Notes: generated by a model from the letters alone, not told the origin. A stretch of 64,000 bases of DNA from Bactericera cockerelli (GCA_024516035.1 CM044962.1:4756631-4820630); one strand, 5' to 3'. Positions 32,664-44,183 are shown, counted from the first letter of the stretch. Numbers and translations are program-made.

Positions 32664-32880
32664 TACACTGGTAGTCAAGTGGTTAACGCGCTAGTCTGGT
32701 AATCCAGGTAGCGTAGGGGTCCGTTGGTTCGAATCCCACCCAGTGCATGAATTTTTCCTCAGTAATTTAATTTGAGCAACCACATAATAATGAGACTCTG
32801 AGGGTTATGTGGTAGAAAATGTTTTGAGCATTAACCTCGCCTGGAGGTTGCCTTCTACTAAAGAGTGTTATTATTATTGA
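32664..32880 (+). repeat. SINE A, best copy
   Basis: The head runs ACACTGGTAGTCAAGTGGTTAACGCGC (A box), then GTTGGTTCGAATCCCACCCAGTG (B box and end stem). The body has TTTTTCCTCAGTAATTTAATTTGAG and AATGAGACTCTGAGGGTTATG, and the end is AAAGAGTGTTATTATTATT. Confidence 0.9.
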
Positions 32881-33532
32881 GAAAAGTGAGGTTAATAAGA
32901 CATAAAGCTGGAAAAACATAAAAACCCTTCACATATTAAATTTAGTTTGATTTCTTTTGGATTTGGTGACAAAAACATAGCACGTTCTGGGAGACACAAA
33001 CTACAACACATGATTTGATTGATTGATTTTGAACATTTCATTTATTTATATAATTTTTTTTATACATTTACATAAATTACATCCCCTATCTAAAGCTAAT
33101 GAGCTATACATAGATAGAATTACCTATAAGCTTTTAAAATATCTCCTGAATCATTATTTAGAGAAAACAACAAGTGGTTGTGAGAGACTTAATTTTCTAG
33201 ATTTTCAGGTGTCGGTAACTTTATCTCCTCTTTATTACCTGACTTTTTCTTTGAGCATGATCACAGTATGATCTGGGCTCTGCTGAATTTGAAACTAGGT
33301 GACTGGCAAGTTTGTCGACTAATTCTCTTGCCCTGGGTACCAAATCTTCTTTACTTCCTCAATACAAAGACTGTGTGTAGTTTTTATTTTAGTGTTTTTC
33401 TTTACAATTTTTGTGGCTCTCTTCCTATGGAATACTTCTAAGGAGTTTTTCTAAGCTTTTTAGCTAATGATTTTACGAAAGACTTTGCATCTTGCCGGAA
33501 TGATTACTATAAAATCGATTAGTAATAAATAT

Positions 33533-33795
33533 AATAATAATATCACTCTATTTATATTGCCCGATTAGACTGTTAAAATTCCATTGGGAGGATAACTGGT
33601 CATGTCCCGGCTGGGTTTCGAACCCACGACCTCTGGAATCTTTGGATTCACAGAGAGCCGCCTTAACCACTGAGCTACCGGGACCAGATAACTCCCAATC
33701 GATTTCTACTGAACCGATTGAGCTGAAATTTTGTATGCTTACTCATTTTCTTTTACCTGGTACGGTCATGCATCGGTGACTAGTCTACCGGGACA
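33533..33795 (-). repeat. SINE B copy with leader
   Basis: Inverted SINE B: tail, GCCCGATTAGACTG, CGGCTGGGTTTCGAACCCACGACC, AACCACTGAGCTACCGGGAC, then the leader seen at 19240 (ACTCCCAATCGATTTCTACTG to ACCTGGTACGGTCATGCAT). Confidence 0.88.
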
Positions 33796-33847
33796 GACAA
33801 TAATATACCCCCATTTTTTCTCTTTCTTTTTACTCATCCACCAGTAG

Positions 33848-34472
33848 GGTATCCAATCACGGTATTGAAATCCCGGGACTGAATTTTCATTTGGGATCGG
33901 GATTTGGATTTCCAAATCCCGGAATTTTCGGGATTCATGTTGGTAGTATTTTTTATTTATTTAGTATTTTATCTCAGTTACTAACACCCTGTTAGGTTGA
34001 TAACTAATTAAATTACTTGTTTCAGAAGTTTATATTGTGTTTGTAATATAAATAAAACGTTGCTTATTTCAAATTTTCTTTTGAACAAATTGTTTTCTAT
34101 TGAATTTCTGAGAATACTATAATTTTAGTCTATAGTAATACATCTTACATAACGCCTTTTATCAAATAATATTAGCGTAAAAAACCGACCTTAGTATCTT
34201 GATCGATAAGGCGGCGGACTTGTAACCTGAAAGTCGGTGGTTCAAGTCACGGTTTCAGCGTGGATTTAGTAAAGCGAGTTTGAGTAGTTGTGATATCACG
34301 TAAGTGATTAACACAAATATGAAAAAAAAATATATATATATATATATATATTAGCGTAAAATGGGGCTCTAAGGGTACTAAAACGCACAAAATTAATTTT
34401 TTTACTAAACCCGGGATCCCGGGATTGATCATTTCCCGGGACCGAAATCCAATCCCGGGATTGGCTTTCTTA
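33848..34472. mobile_element. Possible hAT-like element split by a SINE
   Basis: The left end (CCAATCACGGTATTGAAATCCCGGG) and the inverse of the right end (CCAATCCCGGGATTGGATTTCGG) are similar. Subterminal TCCCGGGAT palindromes fill both ends. SINE C sits inside at 34183. No clear target duplication was found. Confidence 0.45.
34183..34325 (+). repeat. SINE C copy
   Basis: GACCTTAGTATCTTGATCGATAAGGCGGCGGACTTGTAACCTGAAAGTC, a B box TGGTTCAAGTCACG and the body AGTTTGAGTAGTTGTGATATCACG, ending in a (TA)n run. Confidence 0.85.
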
Positions 34473-34844
34473 TTCACCAGGCCCCCTTGAAGAATCTAGG
34501 CCTATCTAGGCCCCGCCCCCCCGAGCCTGTGAACAGTTCTGTACCCGAGAACCATTCATTCAGACATTACTGAAAACACCTACCGGTTGGTAAAGGAGAC
34601 AAAATGGAGACACAACACATAGTACGTAAATAAATTGTAAATTAATTAGTATTAAACACAGCACACGCCTACGCTTTGTAACTACGACACACATACGCAA
34701 ATCTACGGTAATGTAAATATTGAGGAAGTTAAAGAAATGTTCCTGCACAATGCTTTATTTATGAAATAGCATTTACGAAAAGTATCTTAAAAAATAGGTA
34801 TTAAAAAAAAAATCGAGATAAAGTGACACGCCCATGCTAGTCAA

Positions 34845-35060
34845 GAATAATAATAATAATATCGCCTTATTTATACTGTCCGATTAAGACTATCAAAGTC
34901 CCATTTTTCCAGCAGTAAGCCCAAGACATATTATTATGTGGTAAAAATCCCATATGGGATGATAACTTGTCATGTCCCGGCTGGGTTTCGAACCCACGAC
35001 ATCTGGATTCTCTGGATTCGGAGAGTGCCGCCTTTACCACTGAGCTACCGGGACAGACGA
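34845..35060 (-). repeat. SINE B copy
   Basis: Inverted, complete from AATAATAATAATATCGCC to TGAGCTACCGGGACAGAC. It is about 90 percent identical to the body at 19350-19555. Confidence 0.9.
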
Positions 35061-35394
35061 TAGAAGAGTAGACCAAAAAATGATAAGGTTACTCCTTGAG
35101 GTTATCGGGGGACCTAATCCCAATCACCAAGGTTTTTTTTTTTTTTTTTTTTTTCTTTTCTTTTCTTGTGCTTGCAATGGCATTAGTGGTGGAGGAGTGG
35201 TAGGTCTGGAAATCCGAGTAGCCTGTAAATCCGGTGTAGGGATCCCTCCTAATGCATGGATATTTATTAACCAAGGCATGGCCGTACTGGTAGGTACGGC
35301 TATGTCTTTTGTACATGTTACAATTTTCTTATGTGGAGGGGGCTCTTACCTTTTGATACTAATGTGAAGGTGATTTTCATTCACATGAAAAAAA

Positions 35395-35625
35395 AAAAAA
35401 AAAAAAAAACGGTAACACCGTTTTCGAGTTTTTTTTTTAAATGTAATTTTCTCAAGTATAGAGAGATATTAGTTAAGAGCGGTCAATTTTCATTAAATTT
35501 TCGATAGCTCTTACAGTATTTACAGTTTGTGCTGTGGTATTAATGACAGACAACTCCTAACAGGTAGATGGACTAGATAGACAGAGCTTTGAGATCTATA
35601 CTTTGAGATTTCAGTCAAAAAATTG
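35395..35625. repeat. Repeat J middle part
   Basis: GTCAATTTTCATTAAATTTTCG, TTTGTGCTGTGGTATTAATG and GACAGAGCTTTGAG parallel the middle of 26135-26405. A long poly(A) run precedes it at 35390-35410. Confidence 0.5.
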
Positions 35626-35999
35626 CAGAACAAAGATACATACAATCGTACTGGGTTCTACATAATACAATTAACTTCCGAAAATACCACATTTTGAACA
35701 AAGCTCGGGTAACGCATTCATGAAGAAATCTTCAAAACCCACGCATAGTGACGAAATTGAACGAATTTCCGCAAGTATGCACATAGCTATTACCTGGTAC
35801 AGAAAATGTTTGTACATACATAATCGCCTGTGCATTACATAACTGCTTATGTATTACATAGGTATTTCTACTCTTATTTCGCAAAACTCGAGGCAAACTT
35901 ACTGAACCTTGAAGGAACGTAGAAGAAGATGTCAGTTCATAATGGCATAATTGTTCGCAGAAGCAGAGGTTCTTTTGTAGGGGAAGGGTGGATATAGCG

Positions 36000-36665
36000 G
36001 AACGGGAAATAAGATAGAGACAACGAAGGGGTTGAACTTATAAAGACAGGAGATATAACGGAAGGCACACACGAGGATTTTGAAAACGGGATAGAGGATA
36101 CCGGAGGTATCAAAAGAGTTGAACATACAAAGAAAAGGATGATTATTATAACGGAAGGAGAGGATTTTGGAATGGGCGAGAATGGATGATTGAAGGGGTA
36201 ACGAAGAAGTTGAAGGAGAAAGAAATATAAGAAGGATATGTATAACGGGAGGAGAGAAAGATGATTTTGGAAGGGGCAATAATGGATAATTGAAGGGGCT
36301 ACGAACGAGTTAAACTTGTAGAGAAAGAAATATAGGAAGGATTCATAAAACGGGAAGAGAGAAAGATGATTTTGGAAGGAGCAAGAATGGATAATTGAAG
36401 GGTCCACGAACGAGTTAAACTTGTAGAGAAAGAAGTATAGGAAGGATTCATAAAACGGGAGGAGAGAAAGATGATTTTGAAAGGAGCAATAATGGTAATT
36501 GAAGGCGTAACGGAGAAGTTGAACTTGAAGAGAAATAAATAGGTATAAGAAGGATTCGTAAAATGGGAGAAGAGAAAGATTATTTTGGAAGGCGCAAGAA
36601 TATATAATTGAAGGGGTAATGAAGGAGTTAAACTGGCAGAGAAAGAAGTATAGGAGTACGCATTT
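36000..36665. repeat. Purine-rich tandem repeat, unit about 115 bp
   Basis: At least five units share GATGATTTTGGAAGG.GCAA.AATGG, TAATTGAAGGGGTAACGA and AAGAAATATAGGAAGGATT. Open frames on the minus strand follow the repeat and are not taken as genes. Confidence 0.88.
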
Positions 36666-36858
36666 GTAAAGATGAAAGGCTTAAGACACGCGCTCCCATA
36701 GTCTACAAAATAATAAATAGGAATAACACATAAAAAGAAGAAAAAGGAAGTAAAGAAGTATAGAAGGGATACGAAATGGAGTCAACATACTCGAAGGTAT
36801 ATAACTTGATTGTTTGAATTTTTGTATTTGCCTTCCTGATTCCTGATACTAGGGTATA

Positions 36859-39048
36859 CAGTATGTTTCAGAAAAGGTGGCCACCCCCTCGTAACTTTTG
36901 AACGCGACGGAATTTTTCAATTCTGTAAAGTCCTAGGTATAGGAAGTGCCCTATGGCCCATCCTGTGGTCATATTTATTTTTGGCCCCGGTCGGCCCTTC
37001 CGGCTTTTAGGCCATATTTTTTCATTTTTCTCGCGAATTTTAAATGGAATGCTATATTTTTTATTCCTGTTAATTAAAGTCCAAGTTAGGCTGAGTATAA
37101 TGAGCTTTTAAAATTTTCAAAAACCTTATCAGGGGCGGAGCTAGTAGGGTGCAAGTTTCAAAATTGTTACACCCTGTATTTCAGCGTTAGTTAGATTTTT
37201 TAGTACTTCTTTTATGTTCATAGGTTCAAAATATTGTTTTACACCATATGAAATCAAAAAAATATTCTTGTTTACTTCTAATCAGGGTCATAGTAAGGTT
37301 TTTGTAAAAGTACTTTTTTTCTCACGTCAATTTTTCCGTAAATTAATGGTGTTCTCGAAATTGGCATTTTTAAAGGTGAAAGTCTGCAGTGACATATGTT
37401 TTTTATGCTTGAAATCGAAAGAAAACTTAACGGAGAAGCGATTAAAATCATAAAAAAAGCCATTTAACCTGCTAGTTTTTTCACGACAGTGTCCGGTAAA
37501 GTGGGTGAATTTCGTATTGGATTTTTTTGTTGTTGAGGAAACACAATTGGCATAGAAAATAAATAATACCTAATAAGGGAATAATACTTCAATTAACATA
37601 ACTAAATGCGAAATTAAATGAAGATTATTTCTTCTAAATCAGTGCCGGATAATTTTTTTTTTCTCTCTCTCTTTCTCTCTCTCTCTTTCTCTCTCTCTCT
37701 CTTCGCCTCTTTAAAATAATTGAATTGGTTTACTTTTCACCCTCAAGAGTTTGGTACTTGACCTGGTATTTTTTTCTCTTAAATTTCGAGATAATTAAAT
37801 TTTTATTTAGAGACCTGGTATTCATTACTAGCAACACCAGTATGATTTTTTTTTTTTTTTGGGTTTAATATCGCGTTTCAACTGCATGGTCATATCATAA
37901 CGGGGGTGTTACATTCCATTCGCAAGAAACTCACCAACCTCCTAAACACATTTATCTCACCCAGCCTGGGTTAGGCCGGAATGCCAGCATCACGAAGTCT
38001 TCTCCTCGCTGGACGTTGTTTAACTTCGGTGATCCTACAAGAATCGTTGCATTCAAAGCGCCATCGGACTGACTCCAGAATTATTGACAATGTGTTTTCT
38101 ACAGATTTTACCAACTTACCAACTAAAATTGTCTCAAGAGGGGACCCCTAGGCCGACTTTAGAAGCAGCATTATCCGATAATTATTTTTGATACAACTTG
38201 AACTTTGAAAAGTGAAAAAAAAGAGAGAGAGAAAAAAAAAAAAAAAAAAAAAATATCCGGCACTGATTTAGAAAAAATAATTTTCATTTAATTTCGCATT
38301 TAGCTATGTTTATTGAAGTAATATTCCCTTATTAGATATTATTTATTTTCTATGCCAATTGTGTTTCCTCAACAACAAAAAAAATCCAATACGAAATTCA
38401 CCCACTTTACTGGACACTGTCGTGAAAAAACTAGCAGGTTAAATGGCTTTTTTTATGATTTTAATCGCTTCTCCGTTAAGTTTTCTTTCGATTTCAAGCA
38501 TAAAAAACATATGTCACTGCAGACTTTCACCTTTAAAAATGCCAATTTCGAGAACACCATTAATTTACGGAAAAATTGACGTGAGAAAAAAAGTACTTTT
38601 ACAAAAACCTTACTATGACCCTGATTAGAAGTAAACAAGAATATTTTTTTTGATTTCATATGGTGTAAAACAATATTTTGAACCTATGAACATAAAAGAA
38701 GTACTAAAAAATCTAACTAACGCTGAAATACAGGGTGTAACAATTTTGAAACTTGCACCCTACTAGCTCCGCCCCTGATAAGGTTTTTGAAAATTTTAAA
38801 AGCTCATTATACTCAGCCTAACTTGGACTTTAATTAACAGGAATAAAAAATATAGCATTCCATTTAAAATTCGCGAGAAAAATGAAAAAATATGGCCTAA
38901 AAGCCGGAAGGGCCGACCGGGGCCAAAAATAAATATGACCACAGGATGGGCCATAGGGCACTTCCTATACCTAGGACTTTACAGAATTGAAAAATTCCGT
39001 CGCGTTCAAAAGTTACGAGGGGGTGGCCACCTTTTCTGAAACATACTG
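36859..39048. mobile_element. 2.2-kb palindrome, TA-flanked
   Basis: The outer ends CAGTATGTTTCAGAAAAGG and CCTTTTCTGAAACATACTG are exact inverses with TA on both sides. Arms 36859-37651 and 38254-39048 (about 793 bp) are nearly identical inverted copies, shown by the same 61-codon frame occurring in both. The 600-bp centre holds (CT)n, a 5S-SINE and (GA)n/A. The inner arm ends read CAGTGCCGGATA, like a hAT end. TA flanks suggest Tc1/mariner-like termini, and no transposase is seen. Confidence 0.85.
37860..38060 (-). repeat. 5S-SINE copy inside the palindrome
   Basis: AACGGGGGTGTTACATTCCATTCG, TCACCCAGCCTGGGTTAGGCCGGAATGCCAGC and CTCGCTGGACGTTGTTTAACTTCGGTGATCC. The box C part is deleted. 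Confidence 0.8.
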
Positions 39049-39049
39049 T

Positions 39050-39868
39050 ATTTTACGCTATGTTAGTAGGATAAAAAGAAAAATGAGAAGTTGTCAAAGG
39101 TTTATAATATATTATATCTGTGAGATATTATCTGATATCATCAACTGTATTGATAAATTGTAATGTTTCCTAAATTTATTCTTTTTTTTCTTTCTAAAAT
39201 CTCTGAATAAAAATAATATAATACGATACTAACCTACAAAGAAAGTAGATTTGTGAATTAGGTATCCAAAAAAGCAAATTGTGGTGTCCAAATATCAAAT
39301 ACCTTTGTGCCTCTCTATCATCAAAACTAAGTCAACAAAATCTATAGTACTACGAAATTATATGCGCGCCGTCTAAATAAGTGCGTATGCAATGTGCAAC
39401 GAATAAAGTTATTCTTCGACAACTGAAATAAGATCAGTAAAATTTGATAGTATTTTCTATGAATTACACTTGAATGATTTAAAAGCCACCCAATGAAGAC
39501 TTTCTAAGTCCCTTTATTTTTTTATATTCCAGCATCATTATAATGTACAATGTAGTCATGTTTTCCGATTAAAAAGTTGTCATGTTTTCGAATTAAATCA
39601 TAAAGCCCCTGTCATTAAACGGTATACTAACAAAATTTTAAGCGTTGCCTCGATTACCAGACTCTTGACTAGACCACCAATATGTTTCGATTCCAGGAAT
39701 GGTGTGAAAAATATTTTGTGTTCTTGTTGTTTCCTTGATATCTAACTAACAAACTATCGGTTGTCTCCACTTTTAATAACAAAGATATAAAATTTACCTT
39801 TTTTTTTGCATCATCGTAGGTAGACTGAATAGTTTTTTGGACAGGATAAAATAATAGGCATACTCTAA
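39050..39868. other. Intron, no gene seen
   Basis: AT-rich sequence with no recognisable exon or repeat family copy. Confidence 0.55.
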
Positions 39869-40018
39869 GGTCCGAATTATGAAACAGGATTAGATTAATA
39901 TCCTGTTTAGCCCTTAACACGCCCTCTAGTGGGAATTTCAACCAATCATAGCGCATTAACATCAGCTATTAGTTAGAATAACAAATTCTTAATATTTTAT
40001 CCTGTTTCATAATTAGGC
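39869..40018. mobile_element. PIF/Harbinger-like MITE, about 150 bp
   Basis: The ends GGTCCGAATTATGAAACAGGAT and ATCCTGTTTCATAATTAGGCAC are imperfect inverses flanked by TAA on both sides, matching the TWA target of PIF/Harbinger. Half-copies of the end also lie at 22810-22850 and 24595-24615. Confidence 0.72.
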
Positions 40019-40021
40019 ACT

Positions 40022-40235
40022 AAGTTTGGTGTAAATATAGAGAGAGGGAGAACTTAGCTTAGGTGTATAATAAATGGGTGAGGGAGACCTTAGATTAGGT
40101 GTATAATAAATGGGTGAGGGAGACCTTAGCTTAGGTGTATAATAAATAGGTGAGGAAGACCTTAGCTTAGGTGTATAATAAATTGGAGGGGGAGACCTTA
40201 TCTTAGGTGCATAATTAATGGGCGAGGAATACTGG
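40022..40235. repeat. 36-bp tandem repeat, about 5.5 copies
   Basis: The unit is built around TTAGGTGTATAATAAATGGG and GAGGGAGACCTTAG. The length is a multiple of three, so a minus-strand frame stays open as a Tyr/Pro/Ser repeat. I do not call it a gene because it has no flanking coding context. It starts 4 bp after the MITE at 39869. Confidence 0.9.
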
Positions 40236-40239
40236 AGGA

Positions 40240-41140
40240 AAGTAGTTAGTGATGAGCATGATTGATATTTCAATCATGCTCATCATCATTGATAAACTAT
40301 CAATTATTTTGATAATCGTAATCGATTATAAAATAATCCATTATACCCATCACTTTAAATAAGAGAGAGAAGTTGCTTTGGAGTACTGAATCGGCCATCT
40401 TTGTTAGTTTTGCCACACAAGAAATGACAATAATTATAAGAGATTAATTTTTCTTCTTATATGCTTTTGAAGGTAATAAAAGGTAATATTCGTCAGCTAT
40501 ATTGGATAGTCTGTTAGGGGACAGATAAATCACGCATGAGATATAAATCATGACGTCTCCATTCACTTATACCTCCAAGGTTTTCTCTAGTTTCTTCAAA
40601 ATACGTTCTCCTTTATTTGAGACGTATGACTGAAAAAATCCAACCCAACGAAGCACAGAAATTGAATCAAAAGCAATCATTTTAGGCATGTTTCAAATTT
40701 AATCAATGTGTTTTCCTGTTTGTCTCTGTAGTCAAGGAAACAATAGACTCTCTGGGAAATTGATTCACTTTTTTCAAAATAAAAATTGAACTTCTAGGAA
40801 AATAAAAATTGCAAAGAGGAAGAAGAGAGAGACAGAAGGAAGGAAAAGAAAAATTACAAAGAGGAAGAAGGAAAGAGGAAAAAGTAAAATAATATAAACT
40901 GCGAAGAAGCAATGATGGAAAAAAATATGATAAGTTTCAATCATGTTTTTGTTATGTAATTCTACGATTCTTCATACATTCGCTTACTTTCTTTGCAATG
41001 CACATTTTTTATTAAAGTTCATTTTTTTTATGGTCTTGAAATTGAGTAGCAATAAGTGTCACAAATTGTACGTATATGTAAGGCTGAAGAATAAATTACG
41101 TGTACCTGAGACTTAAGATAGTCAGAAAAAACTAATTGTC
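40240..41140. other. Intron, no gene seen
   Basis: An 8-11 bp palindrome (TCAATCATGCTCATCA and its inverse) lies at 40252-40290 and a purine-rich patch at 40800-40890. Nothing else was recognised. Confidence 0.55.
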
Positions 41141-41332
41141 TTACCTTTATTTTTGTCTTACCATACAGACTTAAGGGATTAAATATTGACAATTCATCTT
41201 ACCATATTGACTAAGTAATGTTTATTTAGGCTTAGTACATTAATTTAGGAAATCATTTGTCTTTGACATGTTAACTTATGTGATCATTTGTCTAACTAAA
41301 TTATAAAAGGTATTAAAGTGATCATTTGTCTT

Positions 41333-42841
41333 ACTGTTAGGGGGTACCACGTGACTTACCAGAATGACGAGACCATGTGACTTACCATGATGACGAGACC
41401 ATGTGACTTACCATGATGACGAGACCACGTGACTTACCAGAGTGACGTGACCACGTGACTTACCATGATGACGAGACCATGTGACTTACCAGAGTGACTT
41501 GACCACGTGACTTACCAGAGTGACTTGACCACGTGACTTACCAGGGTGACGTGACCACATGACTTACTATGATGACGAGACCATGTGACTTACCAGAGTG
41601 ACGTGACCACGTGACTTACCAGAGTGACGTGACCACGTGACTTACCAGAGTGACTTGACCACGTGACTTACCAGAGTGACTTGACCACGTGACTTAACAG
41701 GGTGACGTGACCACGTGACTTACTATGATGACGAGACCATGTGACTTACCAGGGTGACGTGACCACATGACTTACTATGATGACGAGACCATGTGACTTA
41801 CCATGATGACGAGACCACGTGACTTACCATGATGACGAAACCATGTGACTTACCATGATGACGAGACCACGTGATTTACCATGATGACGAGACCACGTGA
41901 CTTACCAGAGTGACGTGACCACGTGACTTACTATGATGACGAGACCATGTGACTTACCATGATGACGAGACCACGTGACTTACTATGATGACGAGACCAT
42001 GTGACTTACCATGATGACGAGATCACGTGACTTACCATGATGACGTGACCACGTGACTTACCATGATGACGTGACCATGTGACTTACCATGATGACGTGA
42101 CCACGTGACTTACCATGAGACGTGACCATGTGACTTACCATGATGACGTGACCACGTGACTTACCAGAGTGACGTGATTCACGTGACTTACCAGAGTGAC
42201 GTGACCATGTGACTTACCATGATGACGAGACCACGTGACTTACCAGAGTGACGTGACCACGTGACTTACTATGATGACGAGACCATGTGACTTACCATGA
42301 TGACGAGACCACGTGACTTACCAGAGTGACGTGACCACGTGACTTACCAGAGTGACGTGACCACGTGACTTACTATGATGACGTGACCATGTGACTTACC
42401 ATGATGACGAGACCACGTGACTTACCAGAGTGACGTGACCACGTGACTTACCAGAGTGACGTGACCACGTGACTTACTATGATGACGAGACCATGTGACT
42501 TACCATGATGACGAGACCACGTGACTTACCATGATGACGAGACCATGTGACTTACCATGATGACGAGATCACGTGACTTACTATGATGACGAGACCATGT
42601 GACTTACCATGATGACGAGACCACGTGACTTACCATGATGACGAGACCACGTGACTTACCATAATGACGATACCACGTGACTTACCATGATGACGATACC
42701 ACGTGACTTACCATGATGACGAGACCACGTGACTTACCATGATGACGTGACCACGTGACTTACCATGATGACTTGACCACGTGACTTACCATGATGACGA
42801 GACTACGTGACTTACCAGAGTGACGTGACCACGTGACTTAC
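41333..42841. repeat. 26-bp minisatellite made of pore exon B donor sites
   Basis: About 57 units of 26 bp by length. Two main variants alternate: cttaccatgatgacgagac and cttaccagagtgacgtgac. On the gene's strand the first reads CATCATG|gtaagtcac, identical to the real donor of exon B from ATCATG outwards, and the second reads CTCTG|gtaagtcac. The array starts exactly at the exon edge. Most units also carry CACGTG or CATGTG. Decayed cttaccat copies can be seen further out at 41140-41330. Confidence 0.97.
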
Positions 42842-42977
42842 CATGATGCCGCACGTGAGCGTGACGCCCCGCCCACAGTACGTGTTGGGCACGATGTCCC
42901 CGTAGCCTATACTGAGTAACGTGATCGCGATGAGCCACATTGAGTTGAGAAAATTGGCGTGGTCGTCGTCATGGAAC
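42842..42977 (-). CDS. SK: SK channel pore exon B (GYG filter), alternative
   Basis: One base completes the Arg codon from the S5 exon, followed by 45 residues from [14 protein letters not shown] to LTCGIM. It contains the pore helix (MWLIAITLL), the selectivity filter SIGYGD, the outer mouth [10 protein letters not shown] and the start of S6. The acceptor is CACTCCAG| and the donor ATCATG|gtaagt. Length and phases are identical to exon A at 18657-18792, with 36 of 45 residues the same. The differences lie in the turret, around the filter and at the start of S6. The filter and start of S6 resemble vertebrate SK (SIGYGD, GV.L) more than exon A does. The outer mouth has Asn where, from memory, vertebrate SK2 has His. 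A 1.5-kb array of copies of its donor begins at the exon edge. It is transcribed before exon A and is predicted to be mutually exclusive with it. Confidence 0.93.
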
Positions 42978-44180
42978 CTGGAGTGAGGCCACACAGAGAA
43001 ACAAAACAAAACTGATGCAGTGTCCACCCTGTATATTGAAAAAAATATTTTTCGAAGAATTTTAACTATGTTTACCTCTGTATCTATATATTTTGAAGGA
43101 TTTCCTGTATTTTTTTTTCGAAGGATTTCTCCATCAAAGTCTTTTAAACTGGGGCCTTGAATTTTAAAAACAGGTATGTGTATCTTGTTTCCTATAGGGT
43201 GGGTGGACGAATTATAGTCGCTGCCAAATAGCCTTAATTTTCGGTAGGATATCTTTTTTCGTCCGTCTTCTTCGAATTTTTTTCGCAAATTTTACATTAA
43301 TTTTTTTTTTTTTCTTCTTTTGACTCTTTTTATTTTCTGCATCTTCAGTAGATAAGTTATGTTCAGGTGAAAAGGCATTCAATTTAAACAAACGTGTATT
43401 AAATGTAGATAGTTTGGGAGGAAGCTCTGGGGTGAGAGATATAATAATAATAATAACATAAATGTTTATTATGCATTCAAATGACATTGGAATATCTCGT
43501 GTTCCTCTATAAGAGCAAGGTGTACTTTTCAGTTCTGCAGATAAAGCCGCAAATAATTGTTGGTCAACTTTAATTAATTTAATTAAAATAAAAAAAATAT
43601 TATAGGTAGGTGGCACATAAAATAGAATATCGTAATACATGATGCTATGTCGCCCCGCTAAGTCTATAAAGGCATTAAGTAGATAGTAAAAAAATACACA
43701 AAGTTCCAATATCTTCAGAAAAGCTAAAAAGTAACTGTGCAATAAAATATGCATATGGTAGCTTGAAAATGATAAAGAAAAATCAAAAATTAAGTTTTAG
43801 AATTATTAAAATTCAATATTGATACACCAATACTGACTTAAACGATTAAGAAATAGGTATGTAATTAAAGTCCACAAAAGATTATGATTAAGTTACAAGT
43901 ATTACTTCAGGAATCATTAATTTTATTTATTATGCCAAAATTTATCAAGTTAGGGTAAAATAATGATCTTCTCTGTAAAAATACAGAAGAAGATCATCAA
44001 GCTTTGCCAGAAGTCTGTCATACTGTCAACCACACAAATCATCAGAAAATGTCTCAATGTTAAATGATTGTAATGTTGCCTTACTTATGCATTTGTTTAT
44101 TTAACCGATGTATGATTTATTACTTCAATAAAGAGTGATGTATTAAAAAAAAATATATATATATATTAAATTATTAATAT
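42978..44180. other. Intron upstream of pore exon B
   Basis: No SK-like sequence beyond exon B was found. The minus-strand frames at 42812-43288 and 43212-43754 contain exon B only or nothing recognisable. Confidence 0.6.
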
Positions 44181-44183
44181 TAT

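Noticed and set aside
35080..35367. 95-codon frame rich in Gly and Val
   Set aside because: It begins in a SINE B neighbour and runs through poly(T) that encodes poly-Phe. The rest matches nothing I recognise.
37214..38659. Pair of identical small genes
   Set aside because: The two matching frames (about 61-79 codons) are mirror copies created by the palindrome arms and contain no known domain.
40013..40273. Tyr/Pro-rich repeat protein (YYTPKLRSPSPI)
   Set aside because: It is a product of a 36-bp tandem repeat adjacent to a MITE, without promoter, splice or conserved context.
43212..43754. 180-codon minus frame upstream of exon B
   Set aside because: It contains poly-Lys from a poly(T) run and AT-rich codons, does not overlap any SK segment and has no domain.
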